Below are positions 49,309 through 57,807 of a DNA stretch of 64,000 nucleotides, in pieces; the first letter of the stretch is position 1, and each line of letters begins with the position of its first letter. The DNA comes from an uncultured Mobiluncus sp. (GTDB taxonomy: Bacteria > Actinomycetota > Actinomycetes > Actinomycetales > Actinomycetaceae): the NCBI RefSeq assembly GCF_947254095.1, contig NZ_CAMYBV010000010.1, positions 1 to 64,000 of the forward strand, written 5' to 3'. The position numbers and the translations under genes are program-made. A model generated the notes under the pieces. It ran no database searches. It was not told where the DNA came from and saw nothing but the letters and a program-made list of their open reading frames with translations.

Positions 49309-52300
49309 TTAGGCGTTGATGAATTCGTCGGTCGTCAGCAGGCCGGGGGCGTTAGGCCGTTTGCCCAAGTCGAAACCGAGGCTGTTGGGTCCGCGGCCGG
49401 CTTCGTCGTCATCGTCACGCAAGTCGATGGCGTTGCCGGCGGCGTCCAAGGCCTCAACGTTCAGGCACAGCGAACGCATTTCCTGCATCAACACGCGGAA
49501 AGATTCCGGAATACCCGGCTGGGGCAGGTCCTCACCGCGCACGATAGACTCGTAAACCCGCACACGTCCTTGCACGTCATCGGATTTCACCGTCAACAGT
49601 TCTTGGAGGGCATAGGCGGCGCCGTAAGCCTCCATAGCCCACACCTCCATCTCACCGAAACGCTGGCCACCGAACTGGGCCTTACCACCCAGAGGCTGCT
49701 GGGTAATCATGGAGTACGGGCCGGTAGAACGGGCGTGAATCTTGTCGTCAACCAAGTGGTGCAGTTTCAGCATGTACTTGTAGCCGATAGCAATCGGGTA
49801 CGGGAAAGGTTCCCCGGAACGGCCGTCATACAGCTTGGCTTTGCCCATTTCGTCGATAAGCGGGCGGTCGAAGTCGTCGCGGACGCGAGTGTTGCGCAGC
49901 AGGCCGGTAATCTCGTCTGCCTCCGCACCGTCGAACACGGGGGTCGCCACGTGCTGTCCCGGTTCGCAAACCTCCAACGGAACCTCCTGAGCCCACTCTT
50001 CACCGGCCTTGCGAGCTTCACTAATGTCCCAGCCCTCGTGAGCCAGCCAACCCAAGTGGAACTCGAGTACCTGACCCAGGTTCATACGACCAGGCACACC
50101 CATCGGGTTCAAGATAATGTCTACCGGGGTACCGTCCTCGAGGAACGGCATATCCTCCACCGGCAGAATCTTGGAGACACAGCCCTTGTTGCCGTGGCGT
50201 CCAGCCATCTTATCCCCGACCGTCATCTTGCGGCGCTGGGCGATAAAGACGCGAACCATGTGGTTTACGCCGGGTCCCAGCGCGGCGTCTTCACAGTCAC
50301 CGGCCACGAATTCCTTGACACCGATAACGATGCCGGATTCCCCGTGCGGCACCCGCAGCGAAGTATCGCGAGCCTCCCGCGCTTTTTCGCCCAAGATGGC
50401 CCGCAGCAGGCGTTCCTCACTGGTCAGTTCGGTTTCACCCTTGGGGGTCACCTTACCGACCAGGATGTCGCCCGCGCTAACTTCGGCACCGACACGGATA
50501 ATGCCGCGTTCGTCCAGGTCTTTGCGGGCAGCTTCGGAAACGTTGGGAATGTCCCGCGTGATTTCTTCCTCGCCGAGTTTTGTGTCGCGCGCGTCGATTT
50601 CGTGTTCCTCGATGTGAATCGAGGTCAGCAAATCTTCGGAAACGACCCGCTGACTCAAAATGATGGCGTCCTCGTAGTTCAGCCCTTCCCAGGACATGTA
50701 GGCCACCAGCAGGTTCTTGCCCAAAGCCATCTCTCCGCCGTCAGTAGCGGGACCGTCAGCCAGGACGTCGCCAGCTTCGACCCGGTCGCCCTCGTCAACG
50801 ATAGCCTGCTGGTTGTAGCAGTTGCCCTGGTTGGAACGCTTGAACTTTTCTAGCGCGTAAACGCGGGTTTCACCGTCGTCTTCCTGGACTCGTACCATAT
50901 CGGCGCTGACCTCGGTGACGACACCGCCCTTCTTCGCTACGACCACGTCGCCGGCGTCAATCGCGGCGCGTTTCTCGATGCCGGTGCCCACCAGCGGAGC
51001 TTCGGTCTTCAGCAGCGGCACTGCCTGACGCTGCATGTTGGCCCCCATCAGGGCGCGGTTCGCATCGTCGTGTTCCAAGAACGGAATCATCGCCGTCGCG
51101 ACCGACACCATCTGACGAGCCGAAACGTCCATCAAGTCGACTTCTTCGGGGCTGACCAGCACCGGGTCGCCGCCGGTGGAACGGCACAGCACGGCAGATT
51201 CAACGAAGTGTCCGTCTTTCGTGAGCTGCGCGGAGGCCTGGGCGATGTTCTTGCCCTCTTCGTCGTCCGCGGTAATGTAGTGGATTTCGTTGGTGACGAC
51301 ACCTTTCTTAACCACGCGATAGGGGGTTTCCACAAACCCGTAAGGGTTAATCCGCGCGAAAGTCGCCAGCGAACCAATCAAACCAATGTTCGGGCCTTCG
51401 GGAGTTTCCACCGGGCACATGCGCCCGTAGTGCGAGGGGTGCACGTCACGAACTTCCATACCCGCCCGGTCACGGGACAGGCCGCCCGGACCCAAAGCTG
51501 ACAGACGGCGCTTGTGCGTCAGACCCGCCAACGGGTTGTTTTGGTCCATGAACTGCGACAGCTGCGAGGTGCCAAAGAACTCTTTGATGGCCGCCACGAC
51601 GGGACGAATGTTAATGAGCGAGTTCGGGGTGATGGCCTCGACGTCCTGAGTGGACATGCGTTCCTTTACGGTGCGCTCCATACGGGACATACCCGTGCGC
51701 ACCTGCATCTGAATGAGCTCGCCAACCGGACGCACCCGACGGTTGCCGAAGTGGTCGATGTCGTCGGTCTTGATGTGCAGTTCGGTTTCTTTGCCGGCCG
51801 CGTCTTTGACCTTGACCGTATCGTCCCCGGCACGCAGCGCCAACAGGTAGCGGAACGCGGCGACAATGTCGGTCAGGTCCAGGGTGCGTTCGCCCATTTC
51901 CCGCTCGACACCGAGCTTCTTGTTGATCTTGTAGCGTCCCACCTCGGCTAGGTCGTAACGCTTGGGGTTGGTGTAAAAGTTATGTAGCAGGTTACGTCCG
52001 GCCTCCACGCTGGGCGGCTCGCCGGGACGAATCTTGCGGTAGATATCTTCTAGGGCTTGATCCTGGGTTTCAATCGCGCCGTCTTTTTCCAGGGTTTCCA
52101 GCATCAACGGGAAGTCTTGGAAAGCCTCGCGAATCTCGCCGATGCTCATGCCCAGCGCCTTGAGGAAAATGGTGGCGGACTGCTTGCGCTTGCGGTCGAT
52201 ACGCACCCCAACCGTATCCTTCTTATCAATCTCGAACTCCAGCCAAGCACCGCGGGAGGGAATGACCTTGCCCAAGTAAATGTCCCGGTCCGAGGTCTTG

Positions 52301-52818
52301 TCCGCAGTCTTTTCAAAATACACGCCGGGGGAACGCACCAGCTGGGACACAACCACCCGCTCGGTGCCGTTGACGATGAAGGTACCGCGCGGGGTCATCA
52401 ACGGAAATTCGCCCAGGAACACGGTTTGGGTCTTAATTTCGCCGGTTTCGTAGGTAATAAATTCGGCCGTCACGTACATCGGCGCGTTGTAGGTCAGGTC
52501 CTTGTCCTTGCATTCGTCGATGGTGTAGTGCGGGCTTTCCAAGGTGTAGTCCTTAAAGGACAAGCTCATGGTGCCGCCGTTGTCCTCAATCGGGCTCATT
52601 TCGTTCAGGATTTCCTGCAGGCCAGAAGTGCGGGGAACATGCTTATCACCGGTTTCATCGGCTTTCTTAACACGCTCCTGCCAGGCTTCATTCCCCAGGA
52701 ACCAGTCAAAAGATTCGGTCTGGAGCGCCAACAAATTCGGCGGTGCCATCGGTTCATCAATTTGGGCAAAAGACACCCGGAAAGGGTGAGTGGAGGATTC
52801 TTTGGATTTCGTAGCCAA
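49309..52818 (-). CDS. rpoB: DNA-directed RNA polymerase subunit beta
   Basis: Subunit beta of RNA polymerase, 1169 residues. The start is TTG (complement of 52816-52818) with AAAGGAAACGG upstream; no in-frame ATG is near. The rifampicin pocket, GTSQLSQFMDQNNPLAG followed by LTHKRRLSALGPGGL (about 416-447), has the drug-sensitive residues at the D, H and S positions. C-terminal blocks such as GGKAQFGGQRFGEMEVWA and the EAYGAAYALQELLT switch are intact. First gene of the rpoBC operon. Confidence 0.98.
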   Translation of the reverse strand: MATKSKESSTHPFRVSFAQIDEPMAPPNLLALQTESFDWFLGNEAWQERVKKADETGDKHVPRTSGLQEILNEMSPIEDNGGTMSLSFKDYTLESPHYTIDECKDKDLTYNAPMYVTAEFITYETGEIKTQTVFLGEFPLMTPRGTFIVNGTERVVVSQLVRSPGVYFEKTADKTSDRDIYLGKVIPSRGAWLEFEIDKKDTVGVRIDRKRKQSATIFLKALGMSIGEIREAFQDFPLMLETLEKDGAIETQDQALEDIYRKIRPGEPPSVEAGRNLLHNFYTNPKRYDLAEVGRYKINKKLGVEREMGERTLDLTDIVAAFRYLLALRAGDDTVKVKDAAGKETELHIKTDDIDHFGNRRVRPVGELIQMQVRTGMSRMERTVKERMSTQDVEAITPNSLINIRPVVAAIKEFFGTSQLSQFMDQNNPLAGLTHKRRLSALGPGGLSRDRAGMEVRDVHPSHYGRMCPVETPEGPNIGLIGSLATFARINPYGFVETPYRVVKKGVVTNEIHYITADDEEGKNIAQASAQLTKDGHFVESAVLCRSTGGDPVLVSPEEVDLMDVSARQMVSVATAMIPFLEHDDANRALMGANMQRQAVPLLKTEAPLVGTGIEKRAAIDAGDVVVAKKGGVVTEVSADMVRVQEDDGETRVYALEKFKRSNQGNCYNQQAIVDEGDRVEAGDVLADGPATDGGEMALGKNLLVAYMSWEGLNYEDAIILSQRVVSEDLLTSIHIEEHEIDARDTKLGEEEITRDIPNVSEAARKDLDERGIIRVGAEVSAGDILVGKVTPKGETELTSEERLLRAILGEKAREARDTSLRVPHGESGIVIGVKEFVAGDCEDAALGPGVNHMVRVFIAQRRKMTVGDKMAGRHGNKGCVSKILPVEDMPFLEDGTPVDIILNPMGVPGRMNLGQVLEFHLGWLAHEGWDISEARKAGEEWAQEVPLEVCEPGQHVATPVFDGAEADEITGLLRNTRVRDDFDRPLIDEMGKAKLYDGRSGEPFPYPIAIGYKYMLKLHHLVDDKIHARSTGPYSMITQQPLGGKAQFGGQRFGEMEVWAMEAYGAAYALQELLTVKSDDVQGRVRVYESIVRGEDLPQPGIPESFRVLMQEMRSLCLNVEALDAAGNAIDLRDDDDEAGRGPNSLGFDLGKRPNAPGLLTTDEFINA

Positions 52819-52955
52819 GATTTCCGTTTCCTTTATGTTGTATGGATGGTCGAGAATTCAGGGCGGGCTCGACCGCGCACACTACCGCGGCAATCAGCCT
52901 TGAAAATCTCGATGCGCTCCGGCGTTTGAACATCTCGTCCCTCGCTGACCTGCCC

Positions 52956-52987
52956 TGATATTGCCGGCGCATACTTACGCAATATCA
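52956..52987 (-). promoter_or_regulatory. hairpin in the rpoB leader
   Basis: TGATATTGC and GCAATATCA with a 14-base loop in the roughly 200-base untranslated leader between the candidate promoter and rpoB. Might tune rpoB expression. Confidence 0.35.
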
Positions 52988-53028
52988 ACGGTTTAAGGTC
53001 GCCTCGGACAAAGAACACGCAAATATCT

Positions 53029-53057
53029 ACTCTATAACTTTTCCCACCCTCACGCAA
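53029..53057 (-). promoter_or_regulatory. candidate rpoB promoter
   Basis: On the minus strand TTGCGT (53052-53057) and TAGAGT (53029-53034) are 17 bases apart, about 200 bases before rpoB. The 398 bases between rpoB and the alcohol dehydrogenase gene hold no gene. Confidence 0.45.
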
Positions 53058-53216
53058 TTTTCCGGCCTGCGTGCCGATACCCCAAAACTTTTTCTGGGCA
53101 TTAAGTCCTAATTTCTTGTCTTACGAGAGTAGACTCAAATCACGGTTGCGCTCAGCGCTGCAGCTTAGCTCCGCCGCTTATTAGCAATGCAGCTATCACC
53201 CTGAAAGAGGAGAAAA

Positions 53217-54269
53217 ATGGAAGGAACAATGCTCGCCCAGCGTCTGTACACGGACACCATGACGATGAAAATTGAGGAGGTGCCAATTCCGAAACCCGGC
53301 ATCGGGCAGGTGCTGATTAAGGTCGCCTACTGCGGCATTTGCCACTCTGACCTTTCCCTGTTGGACGGCAACTTTCCACCCCAACAAAAAGTCATCACCC
53401 AGGGGCATGAGTGTTCCGGCGAAATCGTCGAACTCGGTCCAGGCGTGAACGGTTGGCAGGTCGGCGATAGAGTCATCCCGGTTTCGGGGCGTCCCTGTAT
53501 GGTTTGCCGCCAATGCCGGCGCGGAAACTTTGCTGACTGCCAGAACCTGCAGCTGATGGCTTTTGCCTATGACGGCGCTTGGGCGCAATACACAGTTGCG
53601 GATGCAGCAGGGATGACTAGGGTTCCCGAGCATGTCCCGATGGATCAGGCGGCAATCCTTGCCGATGCGGTGGCGACACCTTTTAGCGCGGTGAAAGATT
53701 CCGGCAAAGTCTCGCTGGGCAACGCGGTCGCGGTGTGGGGACTGGGAGGGGTAGGAACTCATATTGTCCAGCTGGCAAAACTGGCCGGCGCACTGCCCGT
53801 GATTGCCATAGACATTCGTGATTCTGTGCTGGAACGCGCCAAAGAGTTGGGTGCCGATTACGCGTTCCGTTCCGATGACCCGGATTTAATAAAAAAGATT
53901 GAAGAGGCTACCAACGGGCGCATGATTGATGTGGCTTTCGACGCGGTCGGACTGCAGTCCACGTTTAAGCAGGCGGTGGCCTCGCTTGACTATCGTGGCC
54001 GCGCTGTCCTGGTAGGCTTGTCCGCCCAAGACTTGAACGCCGGACCGATTCTGAAGTTTGGTCTGCAGCGTAACCAGATAATTGGTCACTTGGGTTACAA
54101 ACCGGTCGATATTTTCCTACTGGCAGAGCTGTTAAAGGCCGGACGCCTGGATTTGTCGCGTTCCGTATCCGGTATTGTGCCTCTGCGGGAAATTGAACGC
54201 GGTATCGAGATGACCAAGACTAAGGAAGGCGACCCGATTCGTATCCTGGTCGACCCTTGGGCTGATTAA
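53217..54269 (+). CDS. zinc-dependent alcohol dehydrogenase (AdhP/AdhA type)
   Basis: A 350-residue medium-chain NAD(P)-dependent dehydrogenase. Catalytic zinc ligands are C39 (CGICHSD), H64-E65 (GHECSGE) and a later cysteine-equivalent; the structural zinc lobe has C94, C97, C100 and C108. The Rossmann motif is GLGGVGTHIVQLAK near 176-190. This profile is that of primary alcohol dehydrogenases acting on ethanol and short alcohols or the reverse aldehyde reduction. AAGAGGAG precedes the ATG. The stop is followed by a 14-bp-arm terminator. Codons 17-30 recur as a decayed fragment at 56641-56682. Confidence 0.93.
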   Translation: MEGTMLAQRLYTDTMTMKIEEVPIPKPGIGQVLIKVAYCGICHSDLSLLDGNFPPQQKVITQGHECSGEIVELGPGVNGWQVGDRVIPVSGRPCMVCRQCRRGNFADCQNLQLMAFAYDGAWAQYTVADAAGMTRVPEHVPMDQAAILADAVATPFSAVKDSGKVSLGNAVAVWGLGGVGTHIVQLAKLAGALPVIAIDIRDSVLERAKELGADYAFRSDDPDLIKKIEEATNGRMIDVAFDAVGLQSTFKQAVASLDYRGRAVLVGLSAQDLNAGPILKFGLQRNQIIGHLGYKPVDIFLLAELLKAGRLDLSRSVSGIVPLREIERGIEMTKTKEGDPIRILVDPWAD

Positions 54270-54318
54270 TCCCCACCGTTTCGCCCCCATTAATCCGCCG
54301 TAACCCACAGCGATTAGG

Positions 54319-54368
54319 GCGTATCCGGCTGCTTGAGCCAGGAACTAGGCTTTCGCAGCCGGATACGC
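54319..54368 (+). terminator. terminator of the alcohol dehydrogenase gene
   Basis: GCGTATCCGGCTGC and GCAGCCGGATACGC, perfect 14-bp arms and a 22-base loop, 50 bases after the stop codon. Confidence 0.6.
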
Positions 54369-54752
54369 GGGGTGACGGCTATTCATCAGCGTGCCGCGGT
54401 GAGGGAGCGTAGCCCGAAAGCGAAAGAACGCGATTCTCCTGACGCGAGTACCAACAAATCCTGGTTGCGGCTCAAGGCGTTAGGTGGGCAGGTCATCGGC
54501 TCGACGGCCAGGGCGCGCCCGTCGCGAACGCCGGGGAAAGCCTGCTGGTGAGCAGGGTCGGCGCTATAAATCTGGAGCCACCGACACCACGGCCCGGCAC
54601 TGAGTTCCGTCCCTAGACCGTCGGCGCGGCACAAGGCGGCCCGGACTCGCCCGTCCGGTTCGGGTTGCGCCCGAAAGGCGTGGTCAAGCCACAGTCCGCG
54701 CAACGCTACCGGCCGCGCTTGACCCAAAACAGTGTCCGCGGGCTGCTCCAGA
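54367..54752 (-). repeat. 386-bp duplication of the galM 3' end, copy A
   Basis: Aligns without gaps to 56700-57085 at about 95 percent identity. The intervening 1.9 kb is the AT-richer three-gene island. Confidence 0.9.
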
Positions 54753-54755
54753 AAA
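54386..54755 (-). pseudogene. aldose 1-epimerase, C-terminal fragment
   Basis: Encodes the last 121 residues of a GalM that differs at only 6 positions from the intact copy at 56719-57684 (for example S to T, H to R and P to R changes). Upstream of LEQPADTVLG the similarity stops and a short unrelated AT-rich stretch begins. It lacks the catalytic N-terminal two thirds, so it cannot function. Confidence 0.88.
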
Positions 54756-54797
54756 ACGTAAACCCCGGGCAGAAATGCAAATCGATTATGAGAGTGA

Positions 54798-54825
54798 TGT
54801 AACACATCTAGCTCCGTGATATAGT
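54798..54825 (+). promoter_or_regulatory. promoter candidate of the three-gene island
   Basis: TGTAAC (54798-54803) and TATAGT (54820-54825), 16 bases apart, 36 bases before the first ATG. Confidence 0.35.
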
Positions 54826-54860
54826 GTTGGTATTAATCTTGAAACTACAAGGAGGCTTAT

Positions 54861-55442
54861 ATGCTTACTAACAAGGCTATATTTGCTGCTATTTCTCTTC
54901 TTGCACTAAGCACCTCGGGATTCGACAGCGTTGCCACTTCTCAAAATGACAGTGCTCCAATTCTACCCATCAATAGCCGCAGCGAAATGATACGCCCAAC
55001 CACTCCTCTAGTCGAGGTTGATTCAACACTCAGTAGAATCAGTTTCTCCAACCCTGCGCGTCCACAGTCGAGTGCCGTGGTACCCACGAAACCGGTCTAT
55101 TCACCTTCGAAGTGCACGGGATACACCTTCCTGCCCCATAAGAGCGGCAACATGGCATCGGTACACGGTCGTATAACATGCTCAAATAACGTTCAATACC
55201 TTAAGACAGTGACATCTCTCTACCGCGAAACTCCGTACGGATTCCAACCGTTGGCTTCCGATGGATCAGAAACTACCGGAAAGAATACAAGCAACGATGC
55301 ACATCCTCACCAGTCCTGTTCAGGTACTGGAACACACACATATTGGGGTTTTTCTGCACATTTTACAACCGAGAATGGAAAGAATTACTTCGCCAGGACA
55401 GGTAATGGTGGCAATAACCGAATCAGTAGATTTTCATGCTAA
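54861..55442 (+). CDS. secreted protein of unknown function, island gene 1
   Basis: Unrecognised, 193 residues. It has an N-terminal export signal (MLTNKAIFAAISLLALSTSG), a Ser/Pro-rich stretch and a C-terminal domain from about residue 85 with four cysteines (KCTGY, ITCSN, SCSGTG and the final FSC) that could form two disulfides. AAGGAGG precedes the ATG at ideal spacing. The DNA is clearly lower in G+C than the neighbours. The next gene's start lies inside its last codons, so the two are coupled. The island sits between two copies of galM sequence. A role as an exported effector or surface-associated factor is speculation. Confidence 0.7.
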   Translation: MLTNKAIFAAISLLALSTSGFDSVATSQNDSAPILPINSRSEMIRPTTPLVEVDSTLSRISFSNPARPQSSAVVPTKPVYSPSKCTGYTFLPHKSGNMASVHGRITCSNNVQYLKTVTSLYRETPYGFQPLASDGSETTGKNTSNDAHPHQSCSGTGTHTYWGFSAHFTTENGKNYFARTGNGGNNRISRFSC

Positions 55443-56014
55443 CTCGGACATTATACTTCACCTCAGTTGCAGCGATTGTAGTTGCTCTGGCATCTTGCAC
55501 CCTCGGGTCAACAGGTTCTACTTCACGAGATCCGTCACCTGCGGCTCTGGAATATGCTTACGTAGGACCAGACGCACCCCCTACACTCGTTGTAAATGGA
55601 AAAGAGATTACACCAGTCGAGTTTCTGTGGTTACCCGATTTCGAGGCACAGATAGGCAACACGGCGACACCTATGGAGGACATACCAGTCGTAACACGAA
55701 AGAATCCCACTCTTCTCGAACTGCGGTTTTACAGAATCGCCCCGCCGCCCTCGACTTTAGTTCGTCAGTGTGAGCAAATTTACAAGAAAGAATCAGTTAA
55801 TCCCGACAAATGCACATACCAAGAATTCGGCATCAATTTACAGGAAGATTGGCAGGTAAGAGACTCCTTCATAGAGCTAAGGCTACCTGTAACAATGAAG
55901 TCTAAATACGTGACATTATCTATATTTTATCCCAATGCAAATGGTTGGGACAAAGCCTCTACTGATAGCCCGATGAACCATGCAAACTATGTATTCATTC
56001 TTAAAAGCGATTGA
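55436..56014 (+). CDS. lipoprotein of unknown function, island gene 2
   Basis: Unrecognised, 192 residues. The N-terminal hydrophobic segment ends in a lipobox, LASC with C21, so it should be anchored outside the membrane. The rest is a soluble domain with two cysteines (RQCEQ, DKCTY). It overlaps gene 1 by 7 bases and gene 3 by 35 bases. Low G+C like its partners. The pairing of a secreted protein and a lipoprotein suggests they act together on the cell surface. Confidence 0.7.
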   Translation: MLTRTLYFTSVAAIVVALASCTLGSTGSTSRDPSPAALEYAYVGPDAPPTLVVNGKEITPVEFLWLPDFEAQIGNTATPMEDIPVVTRKNPTLLELRFYRIAPPPSTLVRQCEQIYKKESVNPDKCTYQEFGINLQEDWQVRDSFIELRLPVTMKSKYVTLSIFYPNANGWDKASTDSPMNHANYVFILKSD

Positions 56015-56624
56015 CCCGAATCTCGCGCTGCGGTCTAATGACCATCGTACCGGGTATGTATCTGATTTGGTCTTTAAACACTTTGATGCCACTCTGATGC
56101 TGCTTCTACCAATAGGAAATATGAAGGACACATTTTCCTGGGCGGACCTCGCCGCGAAACATCATTACTCCTTGGTTGAAGTTTCCCGGAATCCTCAGCT
56201 ACTCGAAACAATCGACACCGGTTCCAAATTGCACTTCGCCGAGGGCGTAATTAACAGTGAAGTTTACTTATCTCAGCTGACTGCCACGCTCGCGGATTTC
56301 TCCGAATACGAATCCTGGCACGGTATATTCTGGAGTGGATATGCCGTATGCGCAGAACAGGCTCATCTCATCGGCCCTGTTGATTCATTCCTACGCCCTG
56401 AAGAATACACGCTACGTGAGTTTTCGTCACGTAAACTCACCAGCGCGTTAAATTCTTGCCTGCCATCTCTCCTTTTTAATTCCTCAATTTCGTGCGTATT
56501 AACTCAGCCAATCTATTCTGACAGAATCTATGTTTCATGCCATAAAAGAATTGCGTTAGCCCTGTCGGACAAACTGCCTGACGTTCTTCCTGTCACTGCC
56601 GAGGATTCGTTACCCAACTTCTGA
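55980..56624 (+). CDS. unknown protein, island gene 3
   Basis: Unrecognised, up to 214 residues. No signal peptide and no clear membrane helix; Leu/Ser-rich with several cysteines in the C-terminal third. The first ATG overlaps gene 2 by 35 bases without a ribosome site, so the true start may be later. It is followed within 20 bases by a decayed fragment of alcohol dehydrogenase coding sequence. Low G+C content. Confidence 0.55.
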   Translation: MQTMYSFLKAIDPNLALRSNDHRTGYVSDLVFKHFDATLMLLLPIGNMKDTFSWADLAAKHHYSLVEVSRNPQLLETIDTGSKLHFAEGVINSEVYLSQLTATLADFSEYESWHGIFWSGYAVCAEQAHLIGPVDSFLRPEEYTLREFSSRKLTSALNSCLPSLLFNSSISCVLTQPIYSDRIYVSCHKRIALALSDKLPDVLPVTAEDSLPNF

Positions 56625-56640
56625 TGCTCTTCTTAAGACG

Positions 56641-56682
56641 ATGTAAATAGAGAAAGTTACGATTCCGAAGCCCGGCATCGGG
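56641..56682 (+). pseudogene. 42-bp relic of a second alcohol dehydrogenase gene
   Basis: Aligns without gaps to codons 17-30 of the intact gene (53265-53306): 34 of 42 bases match, and translation keeps the KVTIPKPGIG-type pattern with one stop codon. It supports an earlier duplication of an adh-galM pair. Confidence 0.6.
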
Positions 56683-56699
56683 CTTTCACGGTCGGGGGT

Positions 56700-57085
56700 G
56701 CGGGGTGACGGCTATTCATCAGCGTGCCGCGGTGAGGGAGCGTAGCCCGAAAGCGAAAGAACGCGATTCTCCTGACGCGAGTACCAACAAATCCTGGTTG
56801 CGTCTCAAGGCGTTAGGTGGGCAGGTCATCGGCTCGACCGCCAGGGCGCGCCCGTCAGGAACGCCGGGGAAAGCCTGCTGGTGAGCAGGGTCAGCGGTAT
56901 AAATCTGGAGCCACCGACACCACGGCCCGGCACTAAGTTCCGTCCCCGAACCGTCTGCCCGGCACAAGGCGGCCCGGACTCGCCCGTCCGGCTCGGGTTG
57001 CGCCCGAAAGGCGTGATCAAGCCACAGTCCGTGCAGAGCTACCGGCCGCGCTTGGCCCAAAACACTGTCCGCGGGTTGCTCCAGA
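56700..57085 (-). repeat. 386-bp galM 3' end, copy B
   Basis: Direct-orientation partner of 54367-54752 within the intact galM gene. Confidence 0.9.
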
Positions 57086-57684
57086 CCGGTCGGCAGGTTA
57101 CGTGTTGAATCGAGCACGAGGTGGTTGCCTACCGAGATGCGCAAGGTGCATTCGTCCAGGCTCGCGCCCCCCGCGCTTAAATAAGGATGCCACCCGAAGC
57201 CAAACGGGCAGGGCGTATCGCTGAGGTTGGAAACCCGCAGTTCGCCTCGCAACCCTTGGGTCGCGTCAACACTCCAGTTCATCACGTATTTGAGTCGCCA
57301 CGGCCAGCCCGGCTGCGGTTCCATTTCCAGCGTGAGGCGTACCGCTGCGGGATTGTCGGACGTTTCGGAATCGAGTTGCCAAGGCCGTTCCCTGACGAAA
57401 CCGTGAATGGCGTTGCGGCGGTCGGGTTCGTTGATTTCGAGCTGATACGTTTCGCCTTGGAACGTGAAATTTCCACCGTCCACCCGATTGGGCCACGGTG
57501 CCAGCAGACACCCTGCCGCAAACGGAACCGGGGACACTCGTGACAACCCCTGGTGCGTTAAAGGAGGGGTCACCACCAGCGGCTTCCCCGCAAAAGTCAA
57601 CGACCACAAGCCCCCACCAAAAGGCGAAATCTGGGCGCGGTATTGACCGGCACAAAGTTCTATAAAGTCATTGTTCGAGGTCAT
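56719..57684 (-). CDS. galM: aldose 1-epimerase (mutarotase)
   Basis: Interconverts alpha and beta forms of galactose/glucose, feeding the Leloir pathway after lactose hydrolysis. It has 321 residues with the GalM-family blocks: LLAPWPNRVDGGNFTFQGE (as APWPNRV), NAIHGFVRERPW, and the histidine in PFGFGWHPYLS. A glutamate in AVEPMTCPPNALRR completes the active site. The ATG at 57684 lacks a ribosome site; TAAAAT ends 6 bases before it. It is far from the lactose genes at 20.6-26.4 kb. Confidence 0.92.
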   Translation of the reverse strand: MTSNNDFIELCAGQYRAQISPFGGGLWSLTFAGKPLVVTPPLTHQGLSRVSPVPFAAGCLLAPWPNRVDGGNFTFQGETYQLEINEPDRRNAIHGFVRERPWQLDSETSDNPAAVRLTLEMEPQPGWPWRLKYVMNWSVDATQGLRGELRVSNLSDTPCPFGFGWHPYLSAGGASLDECTLRISVGNHLVLDSTRNLPTGLEQPADSVLGQARPVALHGLWLDHAFRAQPEPDGRVRAALCRADGSGTELSAGPWCRWLQIYTADPAHQQAFPGVPDGRALAVEPMTCPPNALRRNQDLLVLASGESRSFAFGLRSLTAAR

Positions 57685-57690
57685 ACAGCG

Positions 57691-57696
57691 ATTTTA
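57691..57696 (-). promoter_or_regulatory. -10-like hexamer of galM
   Basis: TAAAAT on the minus strand, 6 bases before the ATG; leaderless layout. Confidence 0.45.
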
Positions 57697-57749
57697 GCAA
57701 GGGTGGGGAAGGGAAAACTATTGCCGAAATTAGGCTCCACGCCCTGAGC

Positions 57750-57786
57750 GCTTCGCATTTCTGCTACTTCGTAGCAGGGGCGAAGC
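57750..57786 (-). terminator. nested hairpin between small cysteine-rich gene and galM
   Basis: GCTTCGC...GCGAAGC with an inner CTGCTAC-TTC-GTAGCAG stem, 22 bases past the stop of the 54-aa gene. Confidence 0.45.
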
Positions 57787-57807
57787 ACCACCTTGCGGCA
57801 AAAATGC

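Noticed and set aside
51470..51580. Rifampicin-resistance change in rpoB
   Set aside because: The pocket residues (Q, D, H and S positions) all have the sensitive form.
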